Shown here: positions 44,775 through 55,152 of the stretch, piece by piece
Position numbering within the stretch: the first letter of the stretch is position 1
Layout of the letters: every line of letters begins with the position of its first letter
Assembly (NCBI RefSeq): GCF_937616625.2
Contig: NC_065576.1
Coordinates: forward strand, 12,588,501-12,652,500
Length of the DNA stretch: 64,000 nt
Reading direction: 5' to 3'
Source: Mercurialis annua
Lineage: Eukaryota; Streptophyta; Magnoliopsida; Malpighiales; Euphorbiaceae
Notes under the pieces: model-generated
What the model saw: only the letters and a program-made list of their open reading frames with translations
What the model was told of the DNA's origin: nothing
Databases searched by the model: none
Translations under genes and position numbers: made by a program

Positions 44775-45823
44775 CACTACTAAAATGTTGGCTTTTAGCG
44801 ACGGATTTTTCCGTCGCTAAAAGCATGAAATCCGTCGGGAAAATATTTCCCGACGGATTGAATCCGTAGGGAAAACATTTCCCGACGGATTGAATCCGTC
44901 GGCAAAATCCTCGTCGCTAATTTTTTGGCGACTGACCAAAAAATTTGGCGACGGATTTTTCAGAAATTAGTGACGGATTTAAATCCGTCGCTATTTACCG
45001 ACGGATTTTAGCGACGGATTTAAATCCGTCGCTAATTGAAAAAAAATAAAAAAATTTAAATCGTAAAATTAAATTATTATTATTTAATCAGTCACACACC
45101 CGTCACCCTCTGTCACCCACCCGTCGCCCAACGCCCTCCGTTACTCATCCGTTGCCTCCATCACCCATTCACAATTTTTACAAACTTCCCAGTAGGTCAC
45201 CCATCCTCCCCATTGCTCCCACTCATTGCTCTTTAACTTTAAAGTTCTCCCGCGCGTAGCTCCACCTGAACCAGCTCAACTTCTTATTATATATATATGT
45301 ATATTTATATTTAAATGTAACTAAAAAATAACAAATACTTCCTCTCACATTTTAAGATAATTATTTTTTATAATTAATAGTTATTTTAAATAATTATTAA
45401 TAAATAAATAAATAACAATGTTTTTAATATATTTTATAAATATTTATGTTATATTTAAATAATATTATATTTAATTAAAAAATAATATTTATTTTTTCTT
45501 AATAATTATTTTCCTAAATAAAGTTTTGATAAAAAATTTGTTTTTACGATTTAAATTTTTTTTTTTTAAATTAGCGACGGATTTAAATCCGTCGCTAAAA
45601 TCCGTCGGTAATTAGCGACGGATTTAAATCCGTCGCTAAAACGGATTTAGCGACGAATATTAAATCCGTCGCTAAATCCATCAAAAATAATTGGCGGGAA
45701 CACTCCCGCCAATTTAAATGACAATTTAGCGACAGATTTCATATCCGTCGGTAAAAAAAATTTAGCGACGGATTTTGAATCCGTCGCTAAAATCCGTCGG
45801 TAAAACACAGTTTTTTAGTAGTG
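44775..45823. mobile_element. Non-autonomous CACTA (En/Spm) element
   Basis: The ends are CACTACTAAAA and TTTTTTAGTAGTG, flanked by the 3-bp duplication AAA (44772-44774 and 45824-45826). Both subterminal regions carry many copies, in both orientations, of GCGACGGATTTAAATCCGTC, the palindromic kind of transposase-binding array typical of CACTA. The centre is AT-rich and has no transposase frame. Removing it with one AAA restores colinearity of the copia pol. Confidence 0.93.
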
Positions 45824-46878
45824 AAATCCGACAAAATCTGGTCTCCGTTATTGGTTTGTTAAAATTAGGATTTGCTTTATATTTTCAAGATGATTATGTT
45901 AAGATTTCTAGTGGTAATTTGTATTATGGTTGTGGATTTATTGTGGATGGTTTTATGGTGTTAAACACCAAATGTTATTCTAATATTAGTGATGTTGGTT
46001 TTTCATTATTTTCTGAATCTAGCAATCATGATATGGATGCTTGTTTATGGCATGCTAGATTAGGACATATTGCGCAAGATAGAATGAATATATTGGCACG
46101 TGATGGTCTTTTAGGATCAAGCACAAAATTCATTTTTCCCATTTGTGAGTTTTGCTTATAAGAAAAAACAACTAGAAAACCTTTTGGAAAGGGTAAACGA
46201 GCTGAATTTCCTTTGGAACTTATACATTCAGACATTTACGGACTAATGAATGTTAGAGCAAGACATGGTGCTTCATATTTCATTACCTTTATAGATGACT
46301 TCACTCGATATGGTCATGTCTATTTGAGCTCCCATAAATCTGAAGCATTAGATTGTTTTAAAAAGTATTTAAATGAGGTCGAGAATCAATTAAATAAAAC
46401 GGTGAAAGCCTTAAGGACTGATCGAGGCCGAGAGTATATATCAGGCCAATTTAAAGAATTGTGTGAAGAAAAAAGTATAATGAGGCAATTAACTACTCCT
46501 AGAACTCCGCAACAAAATGGTGTTGCCGAGCGTAGGAATAGAACTTTGCTTGAAATGGTTAGATCTATGATGGCTCAAGCTAATCTCCCAATTTATTTTT
46601 GAGGTGATGCATTATTGACAACAGCCTATGTACTTAACCGAGTACCTTCAAAATGAGTATCCTCAACACCTTATGAGTTATGGGCTAAAATAAAACCCAA
46701 TTTGAGTGAGTTGCGTCCTTGGGGATCTGCAGAATACATTCTTGATTCTTCCCACAAATTTGGTAAATTAGGACTAAGAGGGAAGAAATGTATCTTTATT
46801 CGATACTTAGAAAACTCATTAATGGTGAGGATAATAATGGAAGAAAAACTTAAATTGAGTCCAGAGATGTCACTTTCA
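45824..46878 (+). pseudogene. copia integrase pseudogene
   Basis: The GAG-pre-integrase zinc-binding part is visible as LWHARLGH near 46045-46070, with C..C near 46143-46155. The DDE core is HSDIYG (Asp at 46231), LRTDRG (Asp at 46420) and NGVAERRNRTLLEM (Glu at 46528), giving D-63-D-36-E codon steps, the normal D,D(35)E spacing. Stops fall at the end of the zinc domain (46159), after YF where Trp is expected (46600), and in the C-terminal region (46654). Confidence 0.92.
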
Positions 46879-46908
46879 TAGAAAGATAATTTTTCTACAA
46901 AGGAAAAT

Positions 46909-48210
46909 GTGGATAGAGATTATCATCTTTATGAGATTCAAGAAGAAGGAGAAGTTGATTTAAATCAACAAATAGTTGAACCTCAAAGTGAGGTACCTAA
47001 TCCTATTTTTGATAGTGGGAGAACACAAGGGTTGCTTCACCCATCTCAATTGAGTGGGAGAGTTGAGGAATCCGAACCAATTTCAATCGGTGAATATGAT
47101 AGTTCTCACTTACGAATGAATATACGTCAGAAAACTCTGAAAAGGCGTTTTGCTATAGAAAATGAAGCCTATATCATTACTCCTACTGATGATAATGAAC
47201 CCAAAACAATAAAAGAGGCACTTGAGTGTCCTGCGAAGGAACAATGAAAAGTTGCATTGGAAGAAGAAATGAAATCTATGAAAGTAAATCAAGTTTTGAA
47301 CTTGGTTGACTTACCGCATGGAAGCAAAGCCATTGGAAACAAATGGATTCTTAAAATAAAGCGTAAATCGGATGGTTCCATTGATAGATATAAAGCTCGC
47401 TTAGTAGCAAAAGATTATACTCAACAAGAGGGAATAGACTATGAGGAAACTTTTTCACCTGTAGTCAGATTTTCCTCAATTCGCCTTATTTTGACAGTTG
47501 TGGCAAATTTAGATTTAGAATTGCATCAAATGGATGTTAAAACAGCTTTCCTTAATGGAGAACTAGATGAAGAAATTCACATGGAGCAGCCTATGGGTTT
47601 CGTTGTTAAATGTCAATAGCGCAAAGTATGCAAGCTGTAAAGATCAATTTATAGCCTGAAACAGTCATCGAGACAGTGGTACCTTAAATTTTACAAGGCT
47701 ATTTTAACCTGTAATTTTAAGATGATTGAAGAATATCACTGTGTTTACATCAAAAGATCTGAAGAAACATTTTCAATTCTATCTCTTTATGTTGATGATA
47801 TTTTGATTGTTGGAAATGACAAAGAGTATGTCATAACCATTAAGAAATGGTTATCCACAAACTTTGACATGAAAAATATGGGTAAGGCAGACTACATATT
47901 GGGAGTTAAAATAAAAGGAGATCGCTCTAAGAAACTTTTGGCTCTGTCACAAGAGGATTATATCCAAAAGGTTTTGGAGCGCTTCAATATGAGTACTTGC
48001 AAGCCAGTGGATACTCCAGTATCAAAATATGATGCTTTACGTATAACAATGTGTCGTAACAATCCACAAGAACAAAAAGAGATGTCCACTGTACCATATG
48101 CTAGTGTTGTAGGAAGTCTAATATATGCTATGATGTGCACTCGTCCAGACATATGTTTTGCTGTTGGGCTAGTTGGCCGGTATTTATCCAATCCCGGACA
48201 TGAGCATTAG
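46909..48210 (+). pseudogene. copia reverse transcriptase pseudogene
   Basis: After an integrase C-terminal linker, RT blocks appear in order: EEEMKSM..NQVLNLVDLP (47264), KWILKIKRKSDGSIDRYKARLVAKDYTQQEGIDYEE split over 47342-47447, QMDVKTAFLNGEL (47528), and the catalytic YVDDILIVG with its two Asp codons at 47794-47799. Next come the SQEDYIQKVLERFNM and TRPDICFAVG blocks. Stops occur at 47245 (Trp expected), around 47617 and 47638, and at 48208 (Trp expected). The domain is otherwise colinear with intact copia RTs. Confidence 0.93.
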
Positions 48211-48762
48211 AATGCGGTGAAAAGGATATCCAGATATCTAAATGGCACCAAGAATTACTGTTTATGTTATCAAGGATCTGAAATGCGTCTCATTGGATAC
48301 TCAGACGCTGATTGGGGAGGAGATCTTGATCAAGGTAAATCAATTTCTGGTTTTGTTTTCTTACTTAATAAAGGCGCCATCTCTTGGTGTAGTAAGAAAT
48401 AAACGAGCATAGCTTTATCAACTATGGAAGCTGAATTCATAGCTTGTTCTACAGCTCTGCAAGAAGCTTTTTGATTAAGACTATTTTTTGGAAATTTGGG
48501 TTATTAAAATTTAGATGAAGGTGCTATTACACTTCATTGTGATAATCAAGCAGAAATTGCTTACACCAAAGGTCAAAAATTCCATAGTAGAACCAAACAC
48601 ATTGATACCAAGGATAACTACGTTAGAGACATAATCGCTAAAAGAGAAGTGGTAGTACAATATATTTTTATGCATCAAATGGTAGCTAATCCCCTTACTA
48701 AACCAATCCCAAGAGATGTATTCCTTGCACATGTTAAATCTCTTGGATTAATTAGAATTTAG
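48211..48762 (+). pseudogene. copia RNase H pseudogene
   Basis: It begins NAVKRISRYLNGT and continues with GYSDADWGGD (catalytic Asp at 48304), SWCSKK followed by a TAA where Gln is expected, STMEAEFIA (catalytic Glu region near 48430), a TGA where Trp is expected near 48472, LHCDNQAEIA, and KHIDTKDNYVRD. It ends VKSLGLIRI with stop at about 48762, the normal end of copia pol. Confidence 0.92.
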
Positions 48763-49800
48763 ATAACTGTATTTATCTATGAATATTTCGTTGAGCTTGT
48801 ATTGTACTTTTAAGACGTTTGCAAAAATGAGTATTATGTTTTTGTCATTAATTTTCTTTTATATCATACATATCACATATATTATTTGTTAAAAGCTCAA
48901 CAATGATGTCACACAGAGTTTAGATCGGCTCACTCACACGATCAGTCGCCTCTAGCGCTAGAAGAGCGAGTGGAGATGAAATATGATGTTAGGTTTATCG
49001 CCTCAAGAAAATGAGATGAGGTTATATACTATATTTATAACCGTTTTTGATTGCCCGAATCCAAGTGATCTGTGATAGCCGGATGCGAGTTCTCATTATT
49101 CCCTGCTAAGAGTAAGAGTTTTGAGAACTCAAGTTAGGCGTTAAGAAATAACTGAACTAACATGCGTAAGTATTTTATTTGACATCGAAGATATAAAGAA
49201 TACTGTAGCACATGATTCATACCATGTGTGCTTGGACGACCAAGAAGGTAGTGGGAGAATGATTCCCTTCTTCTTCACTGTGTGAGACCATATAAGGATG
49301 AATATATTCCTTATGATTGTACCCTTATACGTTTTACTACTATTTACGTTTTATTCGTGGTGTTTGCTATTTTAGCTTCCTACCTATGGTTATTGATGAT
49401 TCGACCTATTGAACATGTCTAGAAAAGCAACTATGTATAAAATTGTAAATTTAGAGTGACAAAGGAAGATTTGATTCAATGCATTCATTAGCACCAATCT
49501 TGTCGTATTTTTGAAGAAATGTGACTTGATAATGAATACACAAGTATATATGTTTATTTTAACATACTCCGTGAGGGATTAGAGTTTATCATTTCAAAAA
49601 GGATAAATCTAGTGTAGTGCGAGAATTGTTATAATTTATTTTTAAGGGTAGAAGTTGTTATGTTATTCCTAACAGATGCATAGCCATAAGCTCCCAAGTG
49701 CAGGTATACTCGCTAGGTCGCACGATCTGTGCACTAGTATGAAATTGTGATTATATTTTTTTTATAGAAAATCTTGCAATGAGGTCTAAACCGTCATGTG
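48763..49800 (+). mobile_element. Noncoding 3' region of copia element
   Basis: About 1 kb between the pol stop and the polypurine tract with no supported frame. Such long 3' regions are known in some copia lineages. It contains a CTCTAGCGCTAGAAGAGCGAG-like inverted stretch at about 48951-48972. Confidence 0.6.
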
Positions 49801-49811
49801 CAAGTGGGAGA
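49801..49811 (+). other. copia polypurine tract
   Basis: CAAGTGGGAGA directly precedes the LTR start, the usual copia form (GTGGGAGAT then TG). Confidence 0.8.
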
Positions 49812-50195
49812 TATTGGTATATGGGTCGGGTCGCCCATGACAGATTGACCCGAACCCAATTACCCAATATGGGTTTGCATGGGAGAGTGTTGCGACTTTT
49901 AATGAAAGGTTGCAACTCCATGAAAGGTGGTAACTTATTGGAAAGCTACACCTATTCATGGAACCCAATTGATGTTTATATTTATATGTATTCTATTACA
50001 TAGCAAACTAATTAATTGATTCATAATCAAACACCCCTAAAATATATATCAATTAAAGAGTAAACAAGGTGGTGGATAACAAGTATTTTTCCTAGTAAAA
50101 ATACTTAAGGCTTAGTGACATAAATCATTCAAACTTGTGGAATCAACAAGAGGTATGTCTAGAACGATTCTATATTATTTCCGCACATTCCAACA
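49812..50195 (+). mobile_element. 3' LTR of copia element
   Basis: 384 bp, ending ..CATTCCAACA at 50195. The start reads TATTGGTATATGGG, where TGTTGG would be canonical, so the terminal TG is mutated. It aligns with the split 5' LTR. The right flank ATTCT would be the target duplication; the left copy is lost at the Athila-like junction. Confidence 0.85.
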
Positions 50196-50703
50196 ATTCT
50201 TGTTTCAAAAGTCGGCAATGGTGCTAAAGTATAAACATAAGTATGTTTTACTTCATAGCGCTGCAGTAGTCAGTAGATGTCAATATAAGAATAATGTTTT
50301 GTATCAAACGGTATTTTGCTGTTAACTCTAATATGATAAATGTATGTTCACAGCTTATATAAAACACTCTTTTTATCCGTTTGATTTCTTTGCCAATTAT
50401 ACATGAGTGGAATTGGTTATTGTTTTATGTATTGTACGATTTGAAACAGGGCAATACTTGAATGAGATATCGCATTATAAGACCCTATTTTCTAAGATTT
50501 TTTTGCATCGGTTTCAGGAAGAGATTTGATATTTTCAAACATATGATCGTATTGCTTAAAGAGTTTTTCTGAAAACATTTTACATATGAATATATGTTTG
50601 ATTTGTGAAAATGTTTTACTCGTTTTTAGGCATGCTACGGGTTTCAGAGCTACCCCTCCCATTCCCTATCGCTTTTCTAGTCCCTCGATTTTGGGTCGTG
50701 ACA
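50196..50703 (+). mobile_element. 3' part of a gypsy LTR that hosted the copia element
   Basis: It shows GCTGCAGTAGTCAGTAGATGTCA (similar to about 17357-17380) and the shared LTR terminus GGCATGCTACGGGTTTCAGAGC ... TTGGGTCGTGACA ending at 50703. The left part of this LTR is missing because the other side of the copia element is occupied by the Athila-like LTR. No PBS follows, so this is a solo or truncated LTR. Confidence 0.75.
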
Positions 50704-51084
50704 CTTACTGTTTTCATCTATGTTTAAATTCTGGTAATTTATACTGTGAACTACATGAATGTCGAGATGAGATAAAACGAATACATCCAGCAAAAACAAA
50801 CGTAATTGATAAGCCAAATATAAGAGTTTCAGTCGAATGTCCACGAACCTGGTCTTTTGGTCCGGCGTACGATAATCTCACCTATAAGCGAGTGATGTTA
50901 TTCAGTCAGTATAAAAGGCATTCCTAACTTAGTTAGGTGACGACTCCATATTTTCTCAAAGCCCAGTCCGGAATAGAGTCCTGTCATATGTCTGGACGAG
51001 CGGCCCCCGAACCCCGCTCCGCTCACAATAATATCAATCAAGGAAGAAAAAAATATACAAAACAAAAAAACCAAATGTAATTTT
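50704..51084. other. Unassigned DNA after gypsy LTR
   Basis: A plus-strand frame crosses the LTR end and continues to 50927 (for example SVECPRTWSFGPAYDN), but its start lies in the LTR and I see no family motif. 50935-51030 has a GTGACGACTCC ... CCCCGCTCCGCTCACA stretch that looks like a retroelement end; not resolved. Confidence 0.35.
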
Positions 51085-51430
51085 AAAGGGTTCATTTTAA
51101 TCGCGTCTTTTAAGAGGTATCATATTAATTCAGCACTTTTCATTTCTTTTACAAATCTATCAGCGATGTGAAACTCCGGTGTCTTCCTCCTCCCAAATAA
51201 ATTGCATAAATTGCATAATCTGATTAATATTCTAATTAAAATAAAACACCTTTCTCTTTCTCTTTTCTGGTTTGTTCCGTTTGTCGAGTCAATAAAAATA
51301 CATCAGATTTTCACATCGGTGATAAACTTGCAAAAAAATGAAAGGTGGTAAATTTATATCGCACTTTTCAAAGGTCGTGATTAAATGAAAAAACGTGTAA
51401 ATGTGATGATTTTATATGAAATTAACTCTA
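51085..51430. mobile_element. Degenerate long-TIR MITE, relative of 19442-19812
   Basis: The right arm (TGTAAATGTGATGATTTTAT..GAAATTAACTCT) and the inner left arm (TTCATTTTAATCGCG ... TTTCATTTCTTTTACAAATC) follow the order of the element at 19442. The outer part of the left arm is missing. No duplication was found. Confidence 0.6.
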
Positions 51431-51542
51431 ATTTTAATTGAGATATATATTTTAGCCATTGAGGACTTTCTTTTCTATATTTATGAAGTTACAAAAAATT
51501 AATATTAAAGCTATTGAAAAAAATGACCAAAGTTAATTAATA

Positions 51543-51701
51543 GGATTGGAATTCCCTCAAGTTCATTTTGAACTTGAGGGGGCCATATTCACGATCTACA
51601 CCGTTCATTTGAACTTGAACGATGTAAATCAAAACAATACAATTTTAATTAAATTAATCTAACATGACCCTCTCAAGTTTATTTGAGGGAATTCCAATAC
51701 C
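51543..51701. mobile_element. Small MITE with ATTGGAATTCCCTCAA ends
   Basis: Arms ATTGGAATTCCCTCAAGTT (from 51545) and its inverse TTATTTGAGGGAATTCCAAT (to 51698) enclose about 155 bp. The left arm itself folds (CTCAAGTTCATTTTGAACTTGAG). No transposase. Superfamily uncertain; a 3-bp TAA/TTA duplication is possible but ambiguous. Confidence 0.75.
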
Positions 51702-51849
51702 AATTAATATAGTGATCCTCCGTTGTCAAATTAAAATTTAAAACAATACAAAAAGAAAAAAATATAAAGAAAAGAAACAGACTGCTAGGGTTTGAAGAGT
51801 TACTATAAACAAATGATTATTAATCACAACTTATTTTTCAAATTAATAT

Positions 51850-52115
51850 ATATGTAGATACTGATGTTTAAAATAATTTAATGGAAGAGTATGGAATCCG
51901 GTTGACTTTTTAGGGGTGATCTTATTCAAAGTCCCCAAAAAGATATGGCCATGAATATTCTAATTTACAATTAGTTTCAGATCAACGAGTAATTGTATTT
52001 TATTGTTGTTCATTATAATATTTGTTGTTCTATTATTTGATTATAAATTTCTTTTTGATGAGGAGTAGTTAAGAATATCTTTTATTATATATTCATATTA
52101 GTTGTTGCATATCAA
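51850..52115 (+). repeat. Dispersed repeat, diverged partner of 27170-27430
   Basis: Colinear with 27170-27430 through GAGTATGGAAT, GGGTGATCTTAT, the ATTGTTGTT tract and AGTTAAGAATATCTT. Divergence suggests an old family. Element type unknown. Confidence 0.6.
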
Positions 52116-52163
52116 TTCCCACATGCAATTATATTGAAGTAACAATTATTGTCAAGATTCATA

Positions 52164-52447
52164 CTCCCTCCAAACCATAATATTTGTCGCATTTGCCTTT
52201 GGCACAAAAACTTAAAAAACAATTAATATATCTTAATTTGTAAACACTTTTACTAAATTATCCCTACATTGAAAATTGTTTATATTTATGACTACCATTT
52301 TTATTTATTTATTGTATTCTTTCAATAAATTAATGGGGGGTAAACATGAAAAAATAGCAATTAATGCTCTGTTAATATTATAACATGACAAATATTATGG
52401 ACCAAAAAAATTTCTCAAATGCGACAAATATTATAGACCGGAGTGAG
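52164..52447. mobile_element. Stowaway-type MITE
   Basis: The ends are CTCCCTCCAAACCATAATAT and, inverted, CTCACTCCGGTCTATAATAT, with about 35 bp of imperfect TIR each side and TA on both flanks (52162-52163 and 52448-52449). CTCCCTCC ends with a TA duplication define Stowaway (Tc1/mariner). 284 bp, no coding. Confidence 0.9.
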
Positions 52448-52765
52448 TATATAATAAAAAATTAATGAGAGTTGAGAGTTTCAAAATAAAATAATTACAT
52501 ATTTGAAAGGTCATTTAATGCAATAGGCAAACAAATTGAAACAAAAAAAATATTTTTATTTAGATGATATATAATTTATTAATGTACTAATAAAGTGCAA
52601 TTTTTTAATGTGTTATGGAAATAATTTTTAATAAATAAAAAATTAGAGTGTATTTGTGATATATATAAAAATAATAATTAAAGATTCAATTAATAATTAC
52701 TTCACTTATTATTAATTTTATTTTACTATTTACCCTTCATCTAATTAACTAGTAAAAAATTAATT

Positions 52766-52902
52766 GCCAATGTGGGCTTAGCTTGAATGGTTAAGGCATC
52801 TCTAAATGCATCAAGAGATTGTGGGTTCGAACCACGTCTCGGTAACTAACAAACTAACAACTGAGACTCTTAAGAGTCGATTACCATCTTAGACAAAAAA
52901 AA
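52766..52902 (+). mobile_element. tRNA-derived SINE with 15-bp target-site duplication
   Basis: The body starts GCCAATGTGGGCTTAGCTTG and has a Pol III A box (TAGCTTGAATGG, 52779-52790) and B box (GGTTCGAACC, 52824-52833), then a short unrelated 3' part and an A tail. The 15-bp AGTAAAAAATTAATT is repeated exactly at 52751-52765 and 52903-52917. The head resembles a tRNA in its D- and T-arm regions, but the anticodon stem does not fold as a tRNA, so this is a retroposed SINE and not a tRNA gene. Total 137 bp, short even for plant SINEs. It would depend on LINE enzymes for movement. Confidence 0.9.
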
Positions 52903-53497
52903 AGTAAAAAATTAATTTAAACCATAAAACCCTTTAAAATTATACATACCAATATATAAAAATATCAATAGAGGGAGGAAGAGAAAAACTTCATGTTGTA
53001 AAATCTTTTTAAGTTTATTTTTTCTGTTTATTTTAATAATTTTATAAGTATATAATAATTTATAAATGATACAAATTTATGTTTTTAAAAATTACTATTA
53101 TTTATATTAATTTAATCAATTATATATAATGAATTATTTATAAATAATAAAAAATAATAGAATATCACGGACTCCCAGCTCATTAAAATAATTTATTTAT
53201 TATGAAAAAGAGCGTGCATGTGTGTACACACATACATTTGTGTGTGTTGACAAATGAATTATGTTTCGACAACTAACTCGTTTTCTAAATATATTATGAT
53301 CTTTGAATTTGCATGTCTTGTGCATTTTTATGATATTTTTTAATTATATTCACAACTCATTCAGAAGCAGCATAACACAATATTATGCATTCATGTGTAC
53401 AAATCCTATCCTACTTGACATATATAAAATCATATAACATCATCTGAAACTAGTCCTGAATATATTTGTGTAGATAACAAAAAAACATAAACTAAAC

Positions 53498-54009
53498 GGC
53501 CTAATGCCATTAAAAAAAAAACCCGACCTTATAGTCCCTTTTCGATCCTACTTTGACGTTAAAAATTTGTCAATTTTACTCTATTTCGCATTTTTGTGTT
53601 TCACTTGTATCCTGAGATATTAAATTGACGTTTTTTTTATTTGAAAAAAATTCAGAAACCGTTCTCCATGTATAGCATATATTAATTGTACATTTTAAAA
53701 AATTTATTTAGATTTAGTTAAATTAATTAAAAAATTTAAATTAGTTTGAATTTAATTATGGTTTTTAGTTAGTTTTTAAAAATAAAAGACTTATTTGTAC
53801 TTTTTTTGAATGGAAATAAATTTAATTTTATCTTTAAATATAGTTAATTGAATGATTTCATCATTTAAGTTAAAAAAATTAACAAAAACTAAAAATTTGG
53901 TACAATTGAAACGATAAAATGCAAAATAGGGTAAAATTGACAAGTTTTCAACGTCAAGGTAGGATCGAAAAAGGGTTAAAAGGTCGGGGTTTTTTTAAGA
54001 TATTAGGTC
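53498..54009. mobile_element. Mutator-like MITE with long TIRs
   Basis: Arms of about 90 bp (AAACCCGACCTTATAGTCCC... and the inverse ...AAAGGTCGGGGTTTTT) with the shared inner stretch GATCCTACTTTGACGTTAAAA. Flanks TAAACTAAAC (53488-53497) and TAAAGTAAAC (54010-54019) match at 9 of 10 bases, fitting a 9-10 bp Mutator-like duplication with one later change. 512 bp, no coding. Confidence 0.8.
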
Positions 54010-55147
54010 TAAAGTAAACTATAAATTTTAAAGTTATGACATATTTAGCCAACAATCTATAATTATGGATATATAAATTCATCTGTCCCATATATTATTT
54101 TAGTTAATAATCATTTTAATTGAACCTTTTCAAGTAATTTAGTGTTTGTTTCAAATGTTTCAAAATTAAATAATAATTTTCACTCTCAACAATTATTTTA
54201 AATGTTTGGTAAACTATTATAAAAAGCATTTATTAATCTTTTAAATCTCAAATAGTTTTTAGAGTTCTTTTCTGATGGATGATAGATTATCTAATTTTAT
54301 ATGATAATATTTTTTATTAACAGTTCTAATTAGTATTTAAAAATGGGGGGTCCATGAAGATGTCTATTTCACTCAACCTTATGGCTATGTGGTAGTTTTA
54401 CTGAAAATGGAATCGCCATCTTGCAGGGTTCAGCATGTCTTTTCTACTAATTAAACATATCACTCGTTTATGTATTTATAAGATATCGTACATCAGTCCA
54501 AAAACATTCGAGTTCGTAGACACAATTAACTACTTATAAAATTTATTAGTTTTATTGATTTACCGGTAATACACCAAGTAGGCAAAATCATGCTGTACAT
54601 GCCATAACAATATCATCTCAATAGAACAAATATAGAATAAATACTAGAAAATAAATAGCTAGAAATAAATGTAAACATGCATTACATTATGACTGTCATA
54701 TGACTTAATATACACTGACATAAAAAGAAGGAAACAAATACTCCTAGACAAATGTTAACTCTGGAGTTTTTAACACAAACCATGTAAATTTTGACTTTAT
54801 TAAAATTTCCATGCACAAATACCTAAACCGGATGTAAAAGTAAGGTTGATTTATTAAATATTGTCTTTAATGCCTATACATTAAAATTTCCTCCTCCAAA
54901 CAATGTCTTAAATTATGTTCGGATCATCTGATGATGTTCTGTCCAAGATAATATCATTTTTGCGCTTATCTATATTCTAATTTCTTGGTGTTGTTCGCCA
55001 CTATGGAGGTTTAAGTTGCATTCTCGTAATTTTCGAATACCTTGGTGATGTTCACCAATAGGCACTTAAATTTTGGTCTTCAGGGAGAGAGAAAATATTC
55101 TCAATGAAATGTGGTCCTTATAGGGCTATTGAATCTAAATAAAAATT
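54010..55147. other. Unassigned DNA with a small copia RT scrap
   Basis: 54350-54397 reads VHEDVYFTQPYGYVV, the copia RT block that normally follows the catalytic TAFLNG motif, so it is a tiny retroelement scrap. Near 54985-55065 a CTTGGTG.TGTTC.CCA.TA motif occurs twice, about 60 bp apart. Nothing else is recognised. The last five bases of the flank, GTCCT (55148-55152), are the target site of the next element. Confidence 0.45.
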
Positions 55148-55152
55148 GTCCT

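Noticed and set aside
50586..50927. 113-codon plus-strand frame
   Set aside because: It begins inside the conserved gypsy LTR terminus and crosses its end; no domain recognised.
52771..52843. Functional tRNA gene
   Set aside because: The A and B boxes are good, but the anticodon arm and acceptor stem do not pair. The sequence ends in an A tail and is bounded by a 15-bp duplication, so it is a SINE.
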